Source: Roseibium sediminicola
Lineage (GTDB): Bacteria > Pseudomonadota > Alphaproteobacteria > Rhizobiales > Stappiaceae
Assembly: GCF_023156505.1 (NCBI RefSeq)
Contig: NZ_JALNMJ010000004.1
Coordinates: 186,001-250,000 of the forward strand
Length of the DNA stretch: 64,000 nt
Direction: 5' to 3'
Part shown: piece after piece, positions 42,514 to 51,529 of the stretch
Layout of the letters: each line of letters begins with the position of its first letter
How positions within the stretch are numbered: position 1 is the stretch's first letter
Program-made: the position numbers and the translations under genes
Notes under the pieces: generated by a model
The model's database searches: none
Seen by the model: only the letters and a program-made list of their open reading frames with translations
Told to the model about the DNA's origin: nothing

Positions 42514-43227
42514 ATGAATGAAGCTTTGACGCTATTGTCCTTTGGGGACCAGGGCTGGGGCGATACGATTGCGCTCGGTGTCCTGGTAACGGTTTCACTG
42601 GCAATCGCCACCTTGCCGTTCGGACTGGTTCTCGGGTTTCTGATCGCACTTGCAAAAAAGTCGTCGGAACCGAGCCTGAAACTCGCGGCCAATATCTACA
42701 CAACGGTTTTCCGGGGCCTCCCGGAGCTGCTCACTCTGTTTCTGGTCTATTTCGGTGTCCAGATCGGCATCCAGCAGGGACTGAAGCTGATCGGGGTCGA
42801 AACCTATGTCGAGGTGAATTCCTTCGTCGCGGGTATGGTTGCCCTTTCGTTGGTGTTCTCCTCCTACGCATCCGAGGCCTTTCTGTCCGCCTTCCGGGGC
42901 ATCCCTCAGGGACAGTATGAAGGCGGCCATGCGCTTGGTCTGTCACGCTACCAGACCATGTCGCTGGTCATCTTGCCGCAACTCATTCGATTAGCGCTGC
43001 CGGCCCTCGGCAATCTTTGGCTGATCCTGCTCAAGGAAACTTCCCTTGTATCTGTGATCGGCCTTGCCGATCTCGTAAGGGAATCGGGAATTGCAGCGCG
43101 TGTCACCAAGGAACCCTTCATGTTCTTCGGCATCGCCTGCCTGATCTACCTGGTGCTGGCGATGATCTCGTCCACCGGCCTTGCCCGGATTGAGCGCTGG
43201 ACCAAAAGGGGAGAAGGCGCAAGATGA
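42514..43227 (+). CDS. Amino-acid ABC transporter permease (HisQ/OccQ type)
   Basis: 237 residues with about five transmembrane helices. Seen: GDTIALGVLVTVSLAIATLPFGLVLGFLIAL, the N-terminal IYTTVFRGLPELLTLFLVYFG, and the EAA loop EGGHALGLSRYQTMSLVILPQLIRLALPALGNLWLILLKETSLVSVIGLADLV that contacts the ATPase. Resembles HisQ/OccQ permeases. Its stop overlaps the next permease start by four bases. Confidence 0.94.
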   Translation: MNEALTLLSFGDQGWGDTIALGVLVTVSLAIATLPFGLVLGFLIALAKKSSEPSLKLAANIYTTVFRGLPELLTLFLVYFGVQIGIQQGLKLIGVETYVEVNSFVAGMVALSLVFSSYASEAFLSAFRGIPQGQYEGGHALGLSRYQTMSLVILPQLIRLALPALGNLWLILLKETSLVSVIGLADLVRESGIAARVTKEPFMFFGIACLIYLVLAMISSTGLARIERWTKRGEGAR

Positions 43228-44051
43228 TCGCTGCCAATCCCGTAACAGGCCTGCAACGCCCGCCGGCACCACCGCGCCGCTGGACCAACACCCGGATCTT
43301 CGGTCATGTGCTGATGGCTCTCTGGATCCTGTCCGGAGCGTCCCTTGTCTATTATTTGGGCAGCAACGTCGCCAGCCCGTTTGTCCTGAAGTACTGGCCA
43401 AACTATCTCAGCGGCTTCATCGTCACGCTGCAGATTGTCAGCGTGTCCCTGTTGCTCGGCGCGCTCCTGAGCCTGCCGATAGCCGCGGCGCGGGCCTCCA
43501 AGTGGAAGATCTTTTCGGCTCCGGCCTATGCCTATGTCTATTTCTTCCGCGGCACGCCGCTGCTGGCCCAAACCTTCCTGATCTATTACGGCGCGGGCTC
43601 GTTCCGGCCGGAGCTCGAAGCCGTCGGACTTTGGGGCTTCTTCCAGGAAGCCTGGTATTGCGTAATATTTGCGTTTTCGATGAACACCGCCGCCTACCAG
43701 GCGGAGATCCTGCGCGGTGCTATCCAGAATGTCCCCAAGGGCCAATGGGAAGGCGCCGCGGCCCTGGGCATCAGCAAACCTGTCGCCTTTTTCAAGATCA
43801 TCCTGCCGCAGGCCCTGATGGTTGCGCTGCGCCCCTATGGCAATGAGATCATTTTGATGATCAAGGGCTCCGCAATTGCCTCTATCGTGACGATCTACGA
43901 TCTCATGGGCGAAACCAGGCGCGCCTATTCACGCTCCTATGACTTCCAGGCCTATATCTGGGCAGCGGTTACGTATCTCATGATCGTGGAAATCCTGCGC
44001 CGGGTCTGGGACAAGTTCGAGGCCCGCCTCACCCGCCATCTGAAACGGTGA
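43224..44051 (+). CDS. Amino-acid ABC transporter permease (HisM/OccM type)
   Basis: 275 residues, partner of the preceding permease. Seen: YLSGFIVTLQIVSVSLLLGALLSLPIAAAR, YFFRGTPLLAQTFLIYYGAG and the EAA loop WEGAAALGISKPVAFFKIILPQALMVALRPYGNEIILMIKGSAIASIVTIYDLMGETRRAYSRSY. The start is ATG 43224 within the upstream stop (ATGA). The next gene is metC, so no ATP-binding subunit is encoded in this operon; it must be supplied from elsewhere. Confidence 0.94.
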   Translation: MIAANPVTGLQRPPAPPRRWTNTRIFGHVLMALWILSGASLVYYLGSNVASPFVLKYWPNYLSGFIVTLQIVSVSLLLGALLSLPIAAARASKWKIFSAPAYAYVYFFRGTPLLAQTFLIYYGAGSFRPELEAVGLWGFFQEAWYCVIFAFSMNTAAYQAEILRGAIQNVPKGQWEGAAALGISKPVAFFKIILPQALMVALRPYGNEIILMIKGSAIASIVTIYDLMGETRRAYSRSYDFQAYIWAAVTYLMIVEILRRVWDKFEARLTRHLKR

Positions 44052-44104
44052 TCCGTCACCGTTTCTCTCGCCTTTGCCCGCACCGTTCAACCGGATGATC
44101 CGTC

Positions 44105-45271
44105 ATGTCCAAAGCACCGCCGGCCGCTCCCGGCCTTCATCTCGACAGCCTGTTGGCCCATGGCGGTGGCGGATTTGATGCCGCCACCGGCGCGGTTGTT
44201 CCTCCGATCCCGACGGCAACAACTTTTGTCCGGGATGAGAACTACGCGCCGGTCAGCGCGGACCACATCTACAGCCGTGACGACAACGCGCTGTTCAAAA
44301 AAACGGAAGGCCTGATAGCCGCGCTCGAAGGCGGCGCCGACAGCCGGCTGTTTTCCTCCGGCATGGCCGCCGTCGCAGCCGTTGCCCGCAGTGTCCCCCC
44401 CGGCGGCACCCTGCTCGTCCAGTCCGGCATTTACTGGGGCACGACCTTGTTCCTGCGCAAGCTCTGCGCCCGCAACAAGGTTGCCCTTATCGAGGCCGAT
44501 GCCTGCGACCGGCAGGCCTTCCTGGACGAGATCTCCGTGACCCGCCCCGACCTCGTCTGGCTGGAAGTGCCCAGCAACCCCTTCCTGAAGGTTGCGGATA
44601 TCAAGAGCATCGCGGCCCAGTGCAAACAGGCGGGATCCGTTCTTGCGGTCGATGCGACGGCGGCGACACCGCTGATTCTGAAACCGCTCGCGCTCGGGGC
44701 GGATCTGGTGATGCATTCGGCGACCAAGGCGCTCAACGGCCATTCGGATCTACTTGGCGGCGTGGTGACCACCCCAGACGCTGCAAGCGATGCTTGGCGC
44801 TTCATAACAGAAGAACGCAAGCTTGCGGGCGCGGTACTCGGCTCCTTCGAAACCTGGCTGCTGCTGCGGGGGCTCCGGACGCTGGCACTGCGCGTGGAAC
44901 GCATGAATGCCAATGCCATGGCCGTCGCGACGTTTCTGGCAACGCATCCGAAGGTCGATGCGGTTCTTTATCCCGGACTTGCCGGTCATCCGCAGCATGA
45001 GCTCGCCAAATCGCAGATGCAGGGTGGTTTCGGCTCCCTCCTGTCCGTTCTGGTCAAGGGCGGCAAGGACGACGCCCTCAAGGTCGCCGGCGCGCTGGAT
45101 CTGTTCCAGCGGGCAACTTCCCTGGGGGGCACGGAGAGCCTGGTTGAACACCGCTTCACCATTGAGGGCGAAGGCTCGGGCATTCCGGAAAACCTGCTCC
45201 GGCTTTCAATCGGCATCGAGCATGGCAACGACCTGCTGTCGGATCTCGACCAGGCCCTGGCCGGGATTTAA
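44105..45271 (+). CDS. metC: Cystathionine beta-lyase / Cys-Met metabolism PLP enzyme
   Basis: 388-residue gamma-family PLP enzyme that cleaves cystathionine to homocysteine, pyruvate and ammonia. Seen: PIPTATTFVRDENY, YSRDDNALFKKTEGLIAALEGGADSRLFSSGMAAVAAV, EVPSNPFLKVADIKSIAA, the PLP lysine Lys208 in MHSATKALNGHSDLLGG, and SLGGTESLVEHRFTIEGEGSGIPENLLRLSIGIEH. Cystathionine gamma-synthase or a methionine gamma-lyase cannot be fully excluded. It follows the ABC permease by 53 bases and may be cotranscribed, possibly linking the transporter to sulfur amino acids. Confidence 0.88.
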   Translation: MSKAPPAAPGLHLDSLLAHGGGGFDAATGAVVPPIPTATTFVRDENYAPVSADHIYSRDDNALFKKTEGLIAALEGGADSRLFSSGMAAVAAVARSVPPGGTLLVQSGIYWGTTLFLRKLCARNKVALIEADACDRQAFLDEISVTRPDLVWLEVPSNPFLKVADIKSIAAQCKQAGSVLAVDATAATPLILKPLALGADLVMHSATKALNGHSDLLGGVVTTPDAASDAWRFITEERKLAGAVLGSFETWLLLRGLRTLALRVERMNANAMAVATFLATHPKVDAVLYPGLAGHPQHELAKSQMQGGFGSLLSVLVKGGKDDALKVAGALDLFQRATSLGGTESLVEHRFTIEGEGSGIPENLLRLSIGIEHGNDLLSDLDQALAGI

Positions 45272-45370
45272 AGCATTTCGAGAATGGTTTGAAACAAGCA
45301 TTGCCGACTTTTGCGTTCGAGGCAGAGCCGAGAGGCAGCTAAAGTCGGCTCAGACTTTTCACGAAATGCT
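45272..45370. repeat. Nested palindromic intergenic repeat
   Basis: AGCATTTCG (45272-45280) pairs with CGAAATGCT (45362-45370), and inside it GCCGACTTT (45303-45311) pairs with AAAGTCGGC (45341-45349). The structure begins at the base after the metC stop codon region and resembles dispersed rhizobial intergenic mosaic repeats; that family assignment is inference. Confidence 0.55.
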
Positions 45371-45628
45371 ATGGTCGGCCGCAACAAAAACCGGATTTCT
45401 CTGGGCTTCAGACCGATGACAAGCCCACAACTTGTCATGCCGGACAAGTGTAGCGTCGCTGCACGCTGATCCGAAACCCAGCATTTCAGCGTGAGCGAAA
45501 GCGAACACAGAGCCACTTAACTACCAGAATGAATTGATAAAAACGCGCTTTTGGCGCGAATAGTGCGCAGGGTTCCGGATCTGGCCATGCAGCTGCACCG
45601 CAGACCGTCCGAAATGACGGCCTGTCAA
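45371..45628. other. Remaining intergenic region metC / clpA
   Basis: No gene. Contains a hairpin TGACAAG (45417-45423) / CTTGTCA (45431-45437) followed by sequence of the GTCATGCCGGAC...GATCCG...ACCCAG type (45434-45483), a motif often found dispersed between genes in alphaproteobacteria. A small hairpin GCGC-rich repeat lies at 45540-45560. Confidence 0.4.
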
Positions 45629-45658
45629 TAAAAAAGCCCCGGATGTATCCGGGGCTTT
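45629..45658 (-). terminator. Rho-independent terminator of clpS-clpA
   Basis: AAAGCCCCGGA (45633-45643), loop TGTA, TCCGGGGCTTT (45648-45658). Read on the minus strand the stem is followed by a run of T. Confidence 0.88.
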
Positions 45659-45674
45659 CGTTGTTCCAAAAACC

Positions 45675-48125
45675 TCAGTCGGCCAGCGGTACCTTTGGCA
45701 CCAGGCTTTTCTTCGGGGTCCCCCCCTTGCCCGGCGAGGACTTGGTGTCTTTTGGCGCCGCGGTCGCCTTCGCGGCCGGCTTGCGCTTGCGCTTCGGTTT
45801 CGGCTTGGCGTCCGTCTTGGCCTTTGGCTTCGGCGGGGTGGCGCGTTCCTCGATGCTTTCAAGCAACAGGCCCTTGCCGTCCTCGGAGACCGACACCTTG
45901 ACCATGCCGCCCTTCTTGAGCTTGCCGAACAGCACCTCGTCGGCGAGCGGCCGCTTGATGTGTTCCTGGATGATCCGGCCAAGTGGCCGGGCGCCCATCT
46001 GGCTGTCATAACCCTTGTCGGCCAGCCATTTGACGGCGTCCTCGGTCAGCTCGAAGGTCACGCCGCGGTCGGCCAGCTGGACTTCCAGCTGCATGACGAA
46101 TTTCTCGACCACCTTGTAGACGACTTCCATCGGCAGATTGCCGAACGGAATGATCGCGTCGAGGCGGTTGCGGAATTCAGGCGTAAACAGCTTGTTGATC
46201 GCTTCGGCGTCGTCGCCCTCCCGCTTCACCCGGTTGAAACCGACCGGCATCTTCGCCATATCGGCCGCGCCCGCGTTGGTCGTCATGATCAGGATGACAT
46301 TGCGGAAATCGACCTGCTTGCCGTTGTGATCCGTCAGCTTGCCGTGGTCCATCACCTGCAACAGGATGTTGAACAGGTCCGGATGGGCCTTTTCGATCTC
46401 GTCCAGCAGCAGTACGCAATGCGGATGCTGGTCGATGCCGTCTGTAAGCAAACCGCCCTGATCGAAGCCGACATAACCCGGAGGCGCGCCGATCAGGCGG
46501 GACACGGTGTGCCGCTCCATATATTCCGACATGTCGAAACGGATCAGCTCGACCCCGAGCGACGACGCCAATTGGCGCGCCACTTCGGTCTTGCCGACAC
46601 CGGTCGGACCAGAGAACAGGTAGCTGCCGATCGGCTTGTCTGGCTCCCGCAGACCCGCACGGGCCAGCTTGATCGCCGAGGCCAGCGTACCGATGGCCTC
46701 ATCCTGCCCGTAGACCACCCGCTTCAGGTCGGTACCGAGATTTTCCAGAACCTCAGCATCGTCCTTGGAGACGGACTTGGGCGGGATTCGAGCCATGGTG
46801 GCGATTGTGTTCTCGATTTCCTTGACGCCGATGGTCTTGCGGCGGCGCGCTTCCGGCACCAGCATCTGCGAAGCACCGGTCTCGTCGAGCACGTCGATCG
46901 CCTTGTCCGGCAGCTTGCGGTCGGAAATGTATTTCGCCGACAACTCCACCGCGGTCTTGATGGCTTCCTGCGTGTAGCGGACCTTGTGGAAGTCCTCGAA
47001 ATAGGGCTTCAGGCCTTTCAGGATATCGATGGCATCCGGAATGGACGGTTCGTTGACGTCGATCTTCTGGAACCGGCGCACCAGAGCCCGGTCTTTTTCG
47101 AAGAACTGGCGGTATTCCTTGTAGGTGGTCGAACCGATGCAGCGGATCGCGCCCGAGGCCAGCGCCGGCTTCAGCAGGTTGGAGGCATCCATGGCCCCGC
47201 CCGAGGTCGCGCCGGCACCGATCACCGTATGGATCTCGTCGATGAACATCACCGCGCCAGGATAGTCCTCGACCTCCTTGACCACCTGCTTCAGGCGTTC
47301 CTCGAAATCGCCGCGATAGCGCGTACCGGCGAGCAGCGAGCCCATGTCGAGCGAGAAGATGGTGGCGTCCTTCAGGACATCCGGCACGTCGCCATTGACG
47401 ATGCGGTGGGCGAGGCCCTCCGCGATCGCGGTCTTGCCGACGCCGGGATCACCGACGAACAGCGGATTGTTCTTCGAGCGGCGGCACAGGATCTGAATGG
47501 TGCGCTGGATCTCGCTGTCGCGACCGATCAGCGGGTCGATCTTGCCCTTCTCGGCCTTCTCGTTGAGATTGACGCAATAGGCTTCGAGGGCGTCGGTCTT
47601 CTGATTGGACTTCTTGTCGGTTTCCGCACCGGGCAGCACGTCTTCCTCGTCCGCGCCTTCGACCGGGCGGGCCTCCGACATGCCGGGGCGCTTGGCGATC
47701 CCGTGCGAGATGTAATTGACCGCGTCGTATCGGGTCATGTCCTGGTCCTGCAGGAAATAGGCCGCATGACTCTCGCGTTCGGCGAAGATCGCAACCAGCA
47801 CGTTGGCGCCGGTCACTTCTTCCCGGCCCGAGGACTGAACGTGGATGACGGCGCGCTGGATAACACGCTGGAACCCGGCGGTCGGCTTGGAATCCTCGTC
47901 GCTGTCGGTAACCAGGTTGTCCAGCTCCGTCTCGATATATTCGATCAGGTTGCGGCGGATCGTGTCCAGATCCACGTTGCAGGCCCGCATGACTGCCGCG
48001 GCATCCTGGTCGTCCAGAAGCGCCAGCAGAAGATGCTCAAGCGTGGCGTATTCCTGCTGCCGCTCATTGGCGAAAGCCAGAGCCTGGTGCAGGGCTTTTT
48101 CAAGACTGCGTGAGAAGGAAGGCAC
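45675..48125 (-). CDS. clpA: ATP-dependent Clp protease ATP-binding subunit ClpA
   Basis: 816-residue AAA+ unfoldase that feeds substrates to ClpP; with ClpS it degrades N-degron proteins. Clp_N repeat domain (about 1-145), then AAA1 with Walker A GDPGVGKT (about 225-232) and [14 protein letters not shown], and AAA2 with GPTGVGKT (about 500) and [14 protein letters not shown]. The D2-small domain has [34 protein letters not shown]. ClpP-docking loop and the order of domains are normal. Unusual: about 55 extra C-terminal residues rich in Lys, Pro and Ala ([18 protein letters not shown]), absent from the 758-residue E. coli protein. clpS ends 12 bases upstream. Confidence 0.97.
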   Translation of the reverse strand: MPSFSRSLEKALHQALAFANERQQEYATLEHLLLALLDDQDAAAVMRACNVDLDTIRRNLIEYIETELDNLVTDSDEDSKPTAGFQRVIQRAVIHVQSSGREEVTGANVLVAIFAERESHAAYFLQDQDMTRYDAVNYISHGIAKRPGMSEARPVEGADEEDVLPGAETDKKSNQKTDALEAYCVNLNEKAEKGKIDPLIGRDSEIQRTIQILCRRSKNNPLFVGDPGVGKTAIAEGLAHRIVNGDVPDVLKDATIFSLDMGSLLAGTRYRGDFEERLKQVVKEVEDYPGAVMFIDEIHTVIGAGATSGGAMDASNLLKPALASGAIRCIGSTTYKEYRQFFEKDRALVRRFQKIDVNEPSIPDAIDILKGLKPYFEDFHKVRYTQEAIKTAVELSAKYISDRKLPDKAIDVLDETGASQMLVPEARRRKTIGVKEIENTIATMARIPPKSVSKDDAEVLENLGTDLKRVVYGQDEAIGTLASAIKLARAGLREPDKPIGSYLFSGPTGVGKTEVARQLASSLGVELIRFDMSEYMERHTVSRLIGAPPGYVGFDQGGLLTDGIDQHPHCVLLLDEIEKAHPDLFNILLQVMDHGKLTDHNGKQVDFRNVILIMTTNAGAADMAKMPVGFNRVKREGDDAEAINKLFTPEFRNRLDAIIPFGNLPMEVVYKVVEKFVMQLEVQLADRGVTFELTEDAVKWLADKGYDSQMGARPLGRIIQEHIKRPLADEVLFGKLKKGGMVKVSVSEDGKGLLLESIEERATPPKPKAKTDAKPKPKRKRKPAAKATAAPKDTKSSPGKGGTPKKSLVPKVPLAD

Positions 48126-48137
48126 GTGAATTGTTCC

Positions 48138-48503
48138 TCACTTTTTTTCCATGACGCATTGCAACGGATGCTGGTGCTTGCGCGCAAAATCCATCACCTG
48201 GGTGACTTTTGTCTCCGCGACTTCGTAGGAGAATATCCCGCACTCCCCGACGCCGTGATGGTGAACATGAAGCATAATGCGGGTCGCCTCTTCCCGGTTC
48301 TTTTGGAAGAAGTTCTCCACAACATGAATGACGAACTCCATGGGCGTGTAGTCGTCATTGAGCAGCAGCACACGATAGAGATTGGGCCGCTTGGTAACTG
48401 TTTTTGTTCGGGTGACAACAACCGTTCCGGCGTCACCACCGTCATTGTCATAATCAGAGCCCGCCGACATTGCCGTTTCTATTGCCTCAATCACTCCGGC
48501 CAT
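48138..48503 (-). CDS. clpS: ATP-dependent Clp protease adaptor ClpS
   Basis: Adaptor that binds N-terminal destabilising residues and delivers them to ClpA. The conserved core is [80 protein letters not shown], ending as in rhizobial ClpS. The start is uncertain: ATG 48503 gives 121 residues with GGA eight bases upstream; ATG 48470 gives 110 residues without a good ribosome-binding site; the frame stays open to 48683. I use 48503. clpA begins 12 bases after the stop. Confidence 0.92.
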   Translation of the reverse strand: MAGVIEAIETAMSAGSDYDNDGGDAGTVVVTRTKTVTKRPNLYRVLLLNDDYTPMEFVIHVVENFFQKNREEATRIMLHVHHHGVGECGIFSYEVAETKVTQVMDFARKHQHPLQCVMEKK

Positions 48504-48803
48504 CACCAAGTTCCGAATTCCGATCAGGCTGGCACGGGCAACTGGTCCGGAACTTTCCGGAACCTCGGTCCCTGCCGCTGACTGATCCGCTTCATTCGGT
48601 AATCCTGCCGCGCCAGCCGCGCTCGCGCAATGGTCGATTTCATCAACATTCGGATAAGTGGCGGACTTGTATCCGCCGCTCAACCGTTAAAGCTGAATGT
48701 AGGTTTCCTGAAAGCGATTAAAAGATGGGGAGCTATGGCCGTTCGCCCTGCGCTCGCACGGCGATGAAAGGTCGTGCTAACCTTTCGGGTAAATCTGTGC
48801 ATA
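48504..48803. other. Intergenic region between phasin terminator and clpS
   Basis: 300 bp. Open in the clpS frame up to 48683, but codon use gives no reason to extend the gene. The clpS-clpA promoter is expected here on the minus strand; I cannot point to convincing hexamers. Confidence 0.4.
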
Positions 48804-48834
48804 TAAAAAAAACCCGGCTCCTGCGAGCCGGGTT
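48804..48834 (-). terminator. Rho-independent terminator of the phasin gene
   Basis: AACCCGGCTC (48811-48820), loop CTGC, GAGCCGGGTT (48825-48834), with a run of A at 48804-48812 that reads as T on the minus strand. Confidence 0.9.
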
Positions 48835-48872
48835 CTTATCCTGAACCGTCCGGTGACGGTGGGCGGCAGCGA

Positions 48873-49205
48873 TTACTTCGCCATTTTGCCCAGAACGCCT
48901 TCGTACGGCTTGTAAACGTCTTTGGACATGTCGGTGACCATTTCGCCCAGCTTGGTCATTTCGCCGACAAAACCTTCATAAGCGGTTTTGACATAGTCGG
49001 CCTGAGCTTCAAAAGCCTTGTCCAGAGACTTGGAAGCAACCAGCTTCTCAACAGCCGCAGTGCCTTCCTCGAAAGACTTCTTCTGATAGTCTGCCATCTC
49101 GGCGGCGATCGCCTGGAAACCCTTGCTGACGGTACCGAAAGAATCCATGGCCATATCCATGTTGTCTTTGCTCATCTTCTGGATTTCATCAAAGTTGTTC
49201 ATCAT
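48873..49205 (-). CDS. Phasin-family protein
   Basis: 110-residue all-helical amphipathic protein: MNNFDEIQKMSKDNMDMAMDSFGTVSKGFQAIAAEMADYQKKSFEEGTAAVEKLVASKSLDKAFEAQADYVKTAYEGFVGEMTKLGEMVTDMSKDVYKP. The FQAIAAEMADYQKKSFEEG and LVASKSLDKAFEAQADYVKTAYE blocks are the phasin_2 signature. Phasins coat polyhydroxyalkanoate granules; some alphaproteobacterial members act in other stress roles. Codon bias is strong (favoured codons), fitting an abundant protein. GAGG precedes the first ATG by eight bases. A strong terminator follows, so it is monocistronic. Confidence 0.92.
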   Translation of the reverse strand: MMNNFDEIQKMSKDNMDMAMDSFGTVSKGFQAIAAEMADYQKKSFEEGTAAVEKLVASKSLDKAFEAQADYVKTAYEGFVGEMTKLGEMVTDMSKDVYKPYEGVLGKMAK

Positions 49206-49601
49206 TTCACTGCCCTCATCCGGCGGCCCGGCTTCACGATCTCAGTCTTGGGAGTAGAGATAGAACCCGGCGCGCTTGTCGCGTTACCTAACGAGATTTC
49301 TTCGTAATGCACTGCACAAAAAGTGTCAAGGTGATTTTGCAGCGCAAAAACAACCTGAACGCGAGTAACCTCACCCTTTCAAAACGAATGGTGTGTGCCT
49401 TTCGCCATTCCCATGGACAAAAACTCTCAATGCGAAACACTTTCGTCACAATGTGAAAAACAAATCTCTCAGCCCGCCAGACCGCAACTAATCACGACTC
49501 AAAACAACAAACATAGTAGAATAAAGACAAAATTAACCAATAAATCGTGGAAAATTCGTGTTTTTACTTAAAACAAAAACAATGAATACGTCAATGACAT
49601 A
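49206..49601. other. A+T-rich intergenic region upstream of phasin and D,D-carboxypeptidase genes
   Basis: About 600 bp in total to 49802, the most A+T-rich stretch of the window (especially 49490-49650). No gene is supported. It carries the phasin promoter on the minus strand and the regulatory site at 49602-49617 for the plus-strand gene. Confidence 0.5.
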
Positions 49602-49617
49602 TTAACCTGCCATTAAC
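49602..49617 (+). promoter_or_regulatory. Perfect CtrA-binding box upstream of the D,D-carboxypeptidase gene
   Basis: TTAACCTGCCATTAAC matches the full CtrA consensus TTAA-N7-TTAAC exactly. It lies about 186 bases before the ATG. CtrA is the master cell-cycle regulator of alphaproteobacteria, and cell-wall hydrolases are known classes of CtrA target. In an A+T-rich stretch a chance match is possible but both half-sites are complete. Confidence 0.6.
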
Positions 49618-49802
49618 TCTAACAAAAATCTATATTTTTAAGTGGTTTTTATGTCGATCATTTACACATTCGTAACCGTGATTCCATCAAATAACCCATA
49701 GAGCGACGGGGCGGCGGTTTGAATCGCACGGGGGTTGGATCCAATCCGCACCGCCCTGAACACGAACCGCGTAACCCGGAATGGGAAGTTATTGTGTTTG
49801 GG

Positions 49803-51512
49803 ATGCGTATTTTTCGCAATGCACGGGCCATCACCCGCACCGCAAGGATTCTGACCCTCGGCGTTCTGATGTTGAGCGTTCCGGCGACGGCCATGGCCAA
49901 CCCGAAATATGCCGGCATCGTCATCGACGCCAAGACCGGCAAGACGCTGTATTCGTCTTCCGCAGACAGTTACCGTTACCCGGCCTCGCTCACCAAGATC
50001 ATGACCCTTTATCTGGTCTTTGAAGAGCTCGAAGCCGGGCGCCTGTCGCTGAACTCCAACCTTACCGTTTCCAAATACGCGTCCGGCCGGCCGCCGTCGA
50101 AACTCGGCCTGAAGCCCGGCAGCACCATCAAGGTGAAGGACGCGATCCTGGCTCTGGTGACCAAGTCCGCAAACGATGTCGCCACCGTCGTCGCGGAGAA
50201 TGTCGGCGGCTCGGAAAAGAAATTCGCCGAGCGCATGACACGCACTGCTCGCCAGATCGGCATGTCCAAGACAACCTTCCGCAATCCGCACGGCCTGCCC
50301 GATAACGGCCAGCGCACCACGGCGCGCGATATGGCGACACTTGGCATCGCCATTCAGGAACGCTTTCCCCAGTATTACGGCTATTTCAAAACCCGTGCCT
50401 ACAAGTACAAGGGCCGCACCTACGGCAACCACAACAAGCTGCTCGGCCGGGTCAGGGGCGTCGACGGCATCAAGACAGGTTACATCCGGGCTTCGGGCTT
50501 CAACCTGGTCACCTCCGTCAATACCGGCGGCCGCCAGATTGTTGCCGTCGTCATGGGTGGCCGGACAGGTGCCTCGCGCAATGCGCAGATGACCAAGCTC
50601 ATTGGCCGGTACCTTCCCAAAGCCAGCCGAGGCCGCAAGTCGGCCCCCTTGATCGCGCAGCAGACCGTCAAGCCGACCCATGTCGCGGTTGCGCTCAAGA
50701 ACCCGCCCCTGCCGACGGCGAAACCCGGCAGCGAACCTGAACAGGCTGCCGGAACACCGATGGTCCTGGCCTTTGCCGCCAATGGCAGCGAGGCTCCGAT
50801 CCCCATGCCGGCTCCGAGCACCGCGCCGTCCACAGCGGCCGCCCAGGTGCCTGTTACATCGCAGGCTCAGGTCGCAATGGCCGCAGCGGCTCCGGTCCCG
50901 GGTTTCGGCGAAGACGTGCCGTTGCCGCCCAAGGCAATCAAGCGCCGCTTTGACACCACTTTCGCTGTGGCCACCGCTTTGCCGCCGATCCCGCCGGAAA
51001 GCCCGGATGCGGCGCTGACCACCAATTCGATGTCCAAGACAGCGCTGATCCAGGCGGCACAATCCGTGCGCACCGGTCTGAAGCCTGAAGAAACGCCCCC
51101 GTCGCAGCCCCTGCTGCCCCGCAGTGTCAAGGTCGAGACCATCTCGCTCGCCGCCACGCCCGTGGAAACCGTCCCGGCGGAAACCGCCATGGCCAAGGCA
51201 GAGCAGGAAAGCGAAACCGAAAGCGACACCGTGACGGTCGCCACCAGCGACAGCGCGGAAGCGGAACCAGGCTGGCAGGTTCAGATCGCGGCCACCGAAA
51301 CGGAAGGCCAGGCGATCACCATGCTGAAAACAGCCAAGGAAAAAACCGGCTCGGCCCTGCGCGGCCGCGTCCCCTACACCGAACCGGTCGAATCCGGCGG
51401 GCAGACCCTTTACCGGGCGCGCTTTGTCGGCTTCGACACCAAGACTGCGGCGTGGAACGCCTGCAAATCCCTAAAAAAGGCAAAATACGCCTGCTTCGCC
51501 ATCTACCAGTAA
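49803..51512 (+). CDS. D-alanyl-D-alanine carboxypeptidase with SPOR domain
   Basis: 569-residue penicillin-binding protein of peptidase family S11 that trims the terminal D-Ala of peptidoglycan stem peptides. Signal peptide ending near PATAMA. Catalytic motifs: S62-x-x-K in PASLTKIMTLY, S122-A-N in KSANDVATVVAE, and K224-T-G in DGIKTGYIRASG. A Pro/Ala-rich linker of about 200 residues leads to a C-terminal SPOR domain (about 490-569: WQVQIAATETEGQAITMLKTAKEK...AAWNACKSLKKAKYACFAIYQ), which binds denuded glycan at the septum. Start is ATG 49803; a GTG at 49794 with GGGAAG five bases upstream is a real alternative. Likely a cell-cycle-controlled division enzyme given the CtrA box. Confidence 0.95.
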   Translation: MRIFRNARAITRTARILTLGVLMLSVPATAMANPKYAGIVIDAKTGKTLYSSSADSYRYPASLTKIMTLYLVFEELEAGRLSLNSNLTVSKYASGRPPSKLGLKPGSTIKVKDAILALVTKSANDVATVVAENVGGSEKKFAERMTRTARQIGMSKTTFRNPHGLPDNGQRTTARDMATLGIAIQERFPQYYGYFKTRAYKYKGRTYGNHNKLLGRVRGVDGIKTGYIRASGFNLVTSVNTGGRQIVAVVMGGRTGASRNAQMTKLIGRYLPKASRGRKSAPLIAQQTVKPTHVAVALKNPPLPTAKPGSEPEQAAGTPMVLAFAANGSEAPIPMPAPSTAPSTAAAQVPVTSQAQVAMAAAAPVPGFGEDVPLPPKAIKRRFDTTFAVATALPPIPPESPDAALTTNSMSKTALIQAAQSVRTGLKPEETPPSQPLLPRSVKVETISLAATPVETVPAETAMAKAEQESETESDTVTVATSDSAEAEPGWQVQIAATETEGQAITMLKTAKEKTGSALRGRVPYTEPVESGGQTLYRARFVGFDTKTAAWNACKSLKKAKYACFAIYQ

Positions 51513-51529
51513 CCGCGTAACGGATGCCG

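Noticed and set aside
45960..48113. 717-residue open frame antisense to clpA
   Set aside because: GC-rich third-position bias of clpA leaves the opposite strand open; the translation has no domain, and clpA is unmistakable.
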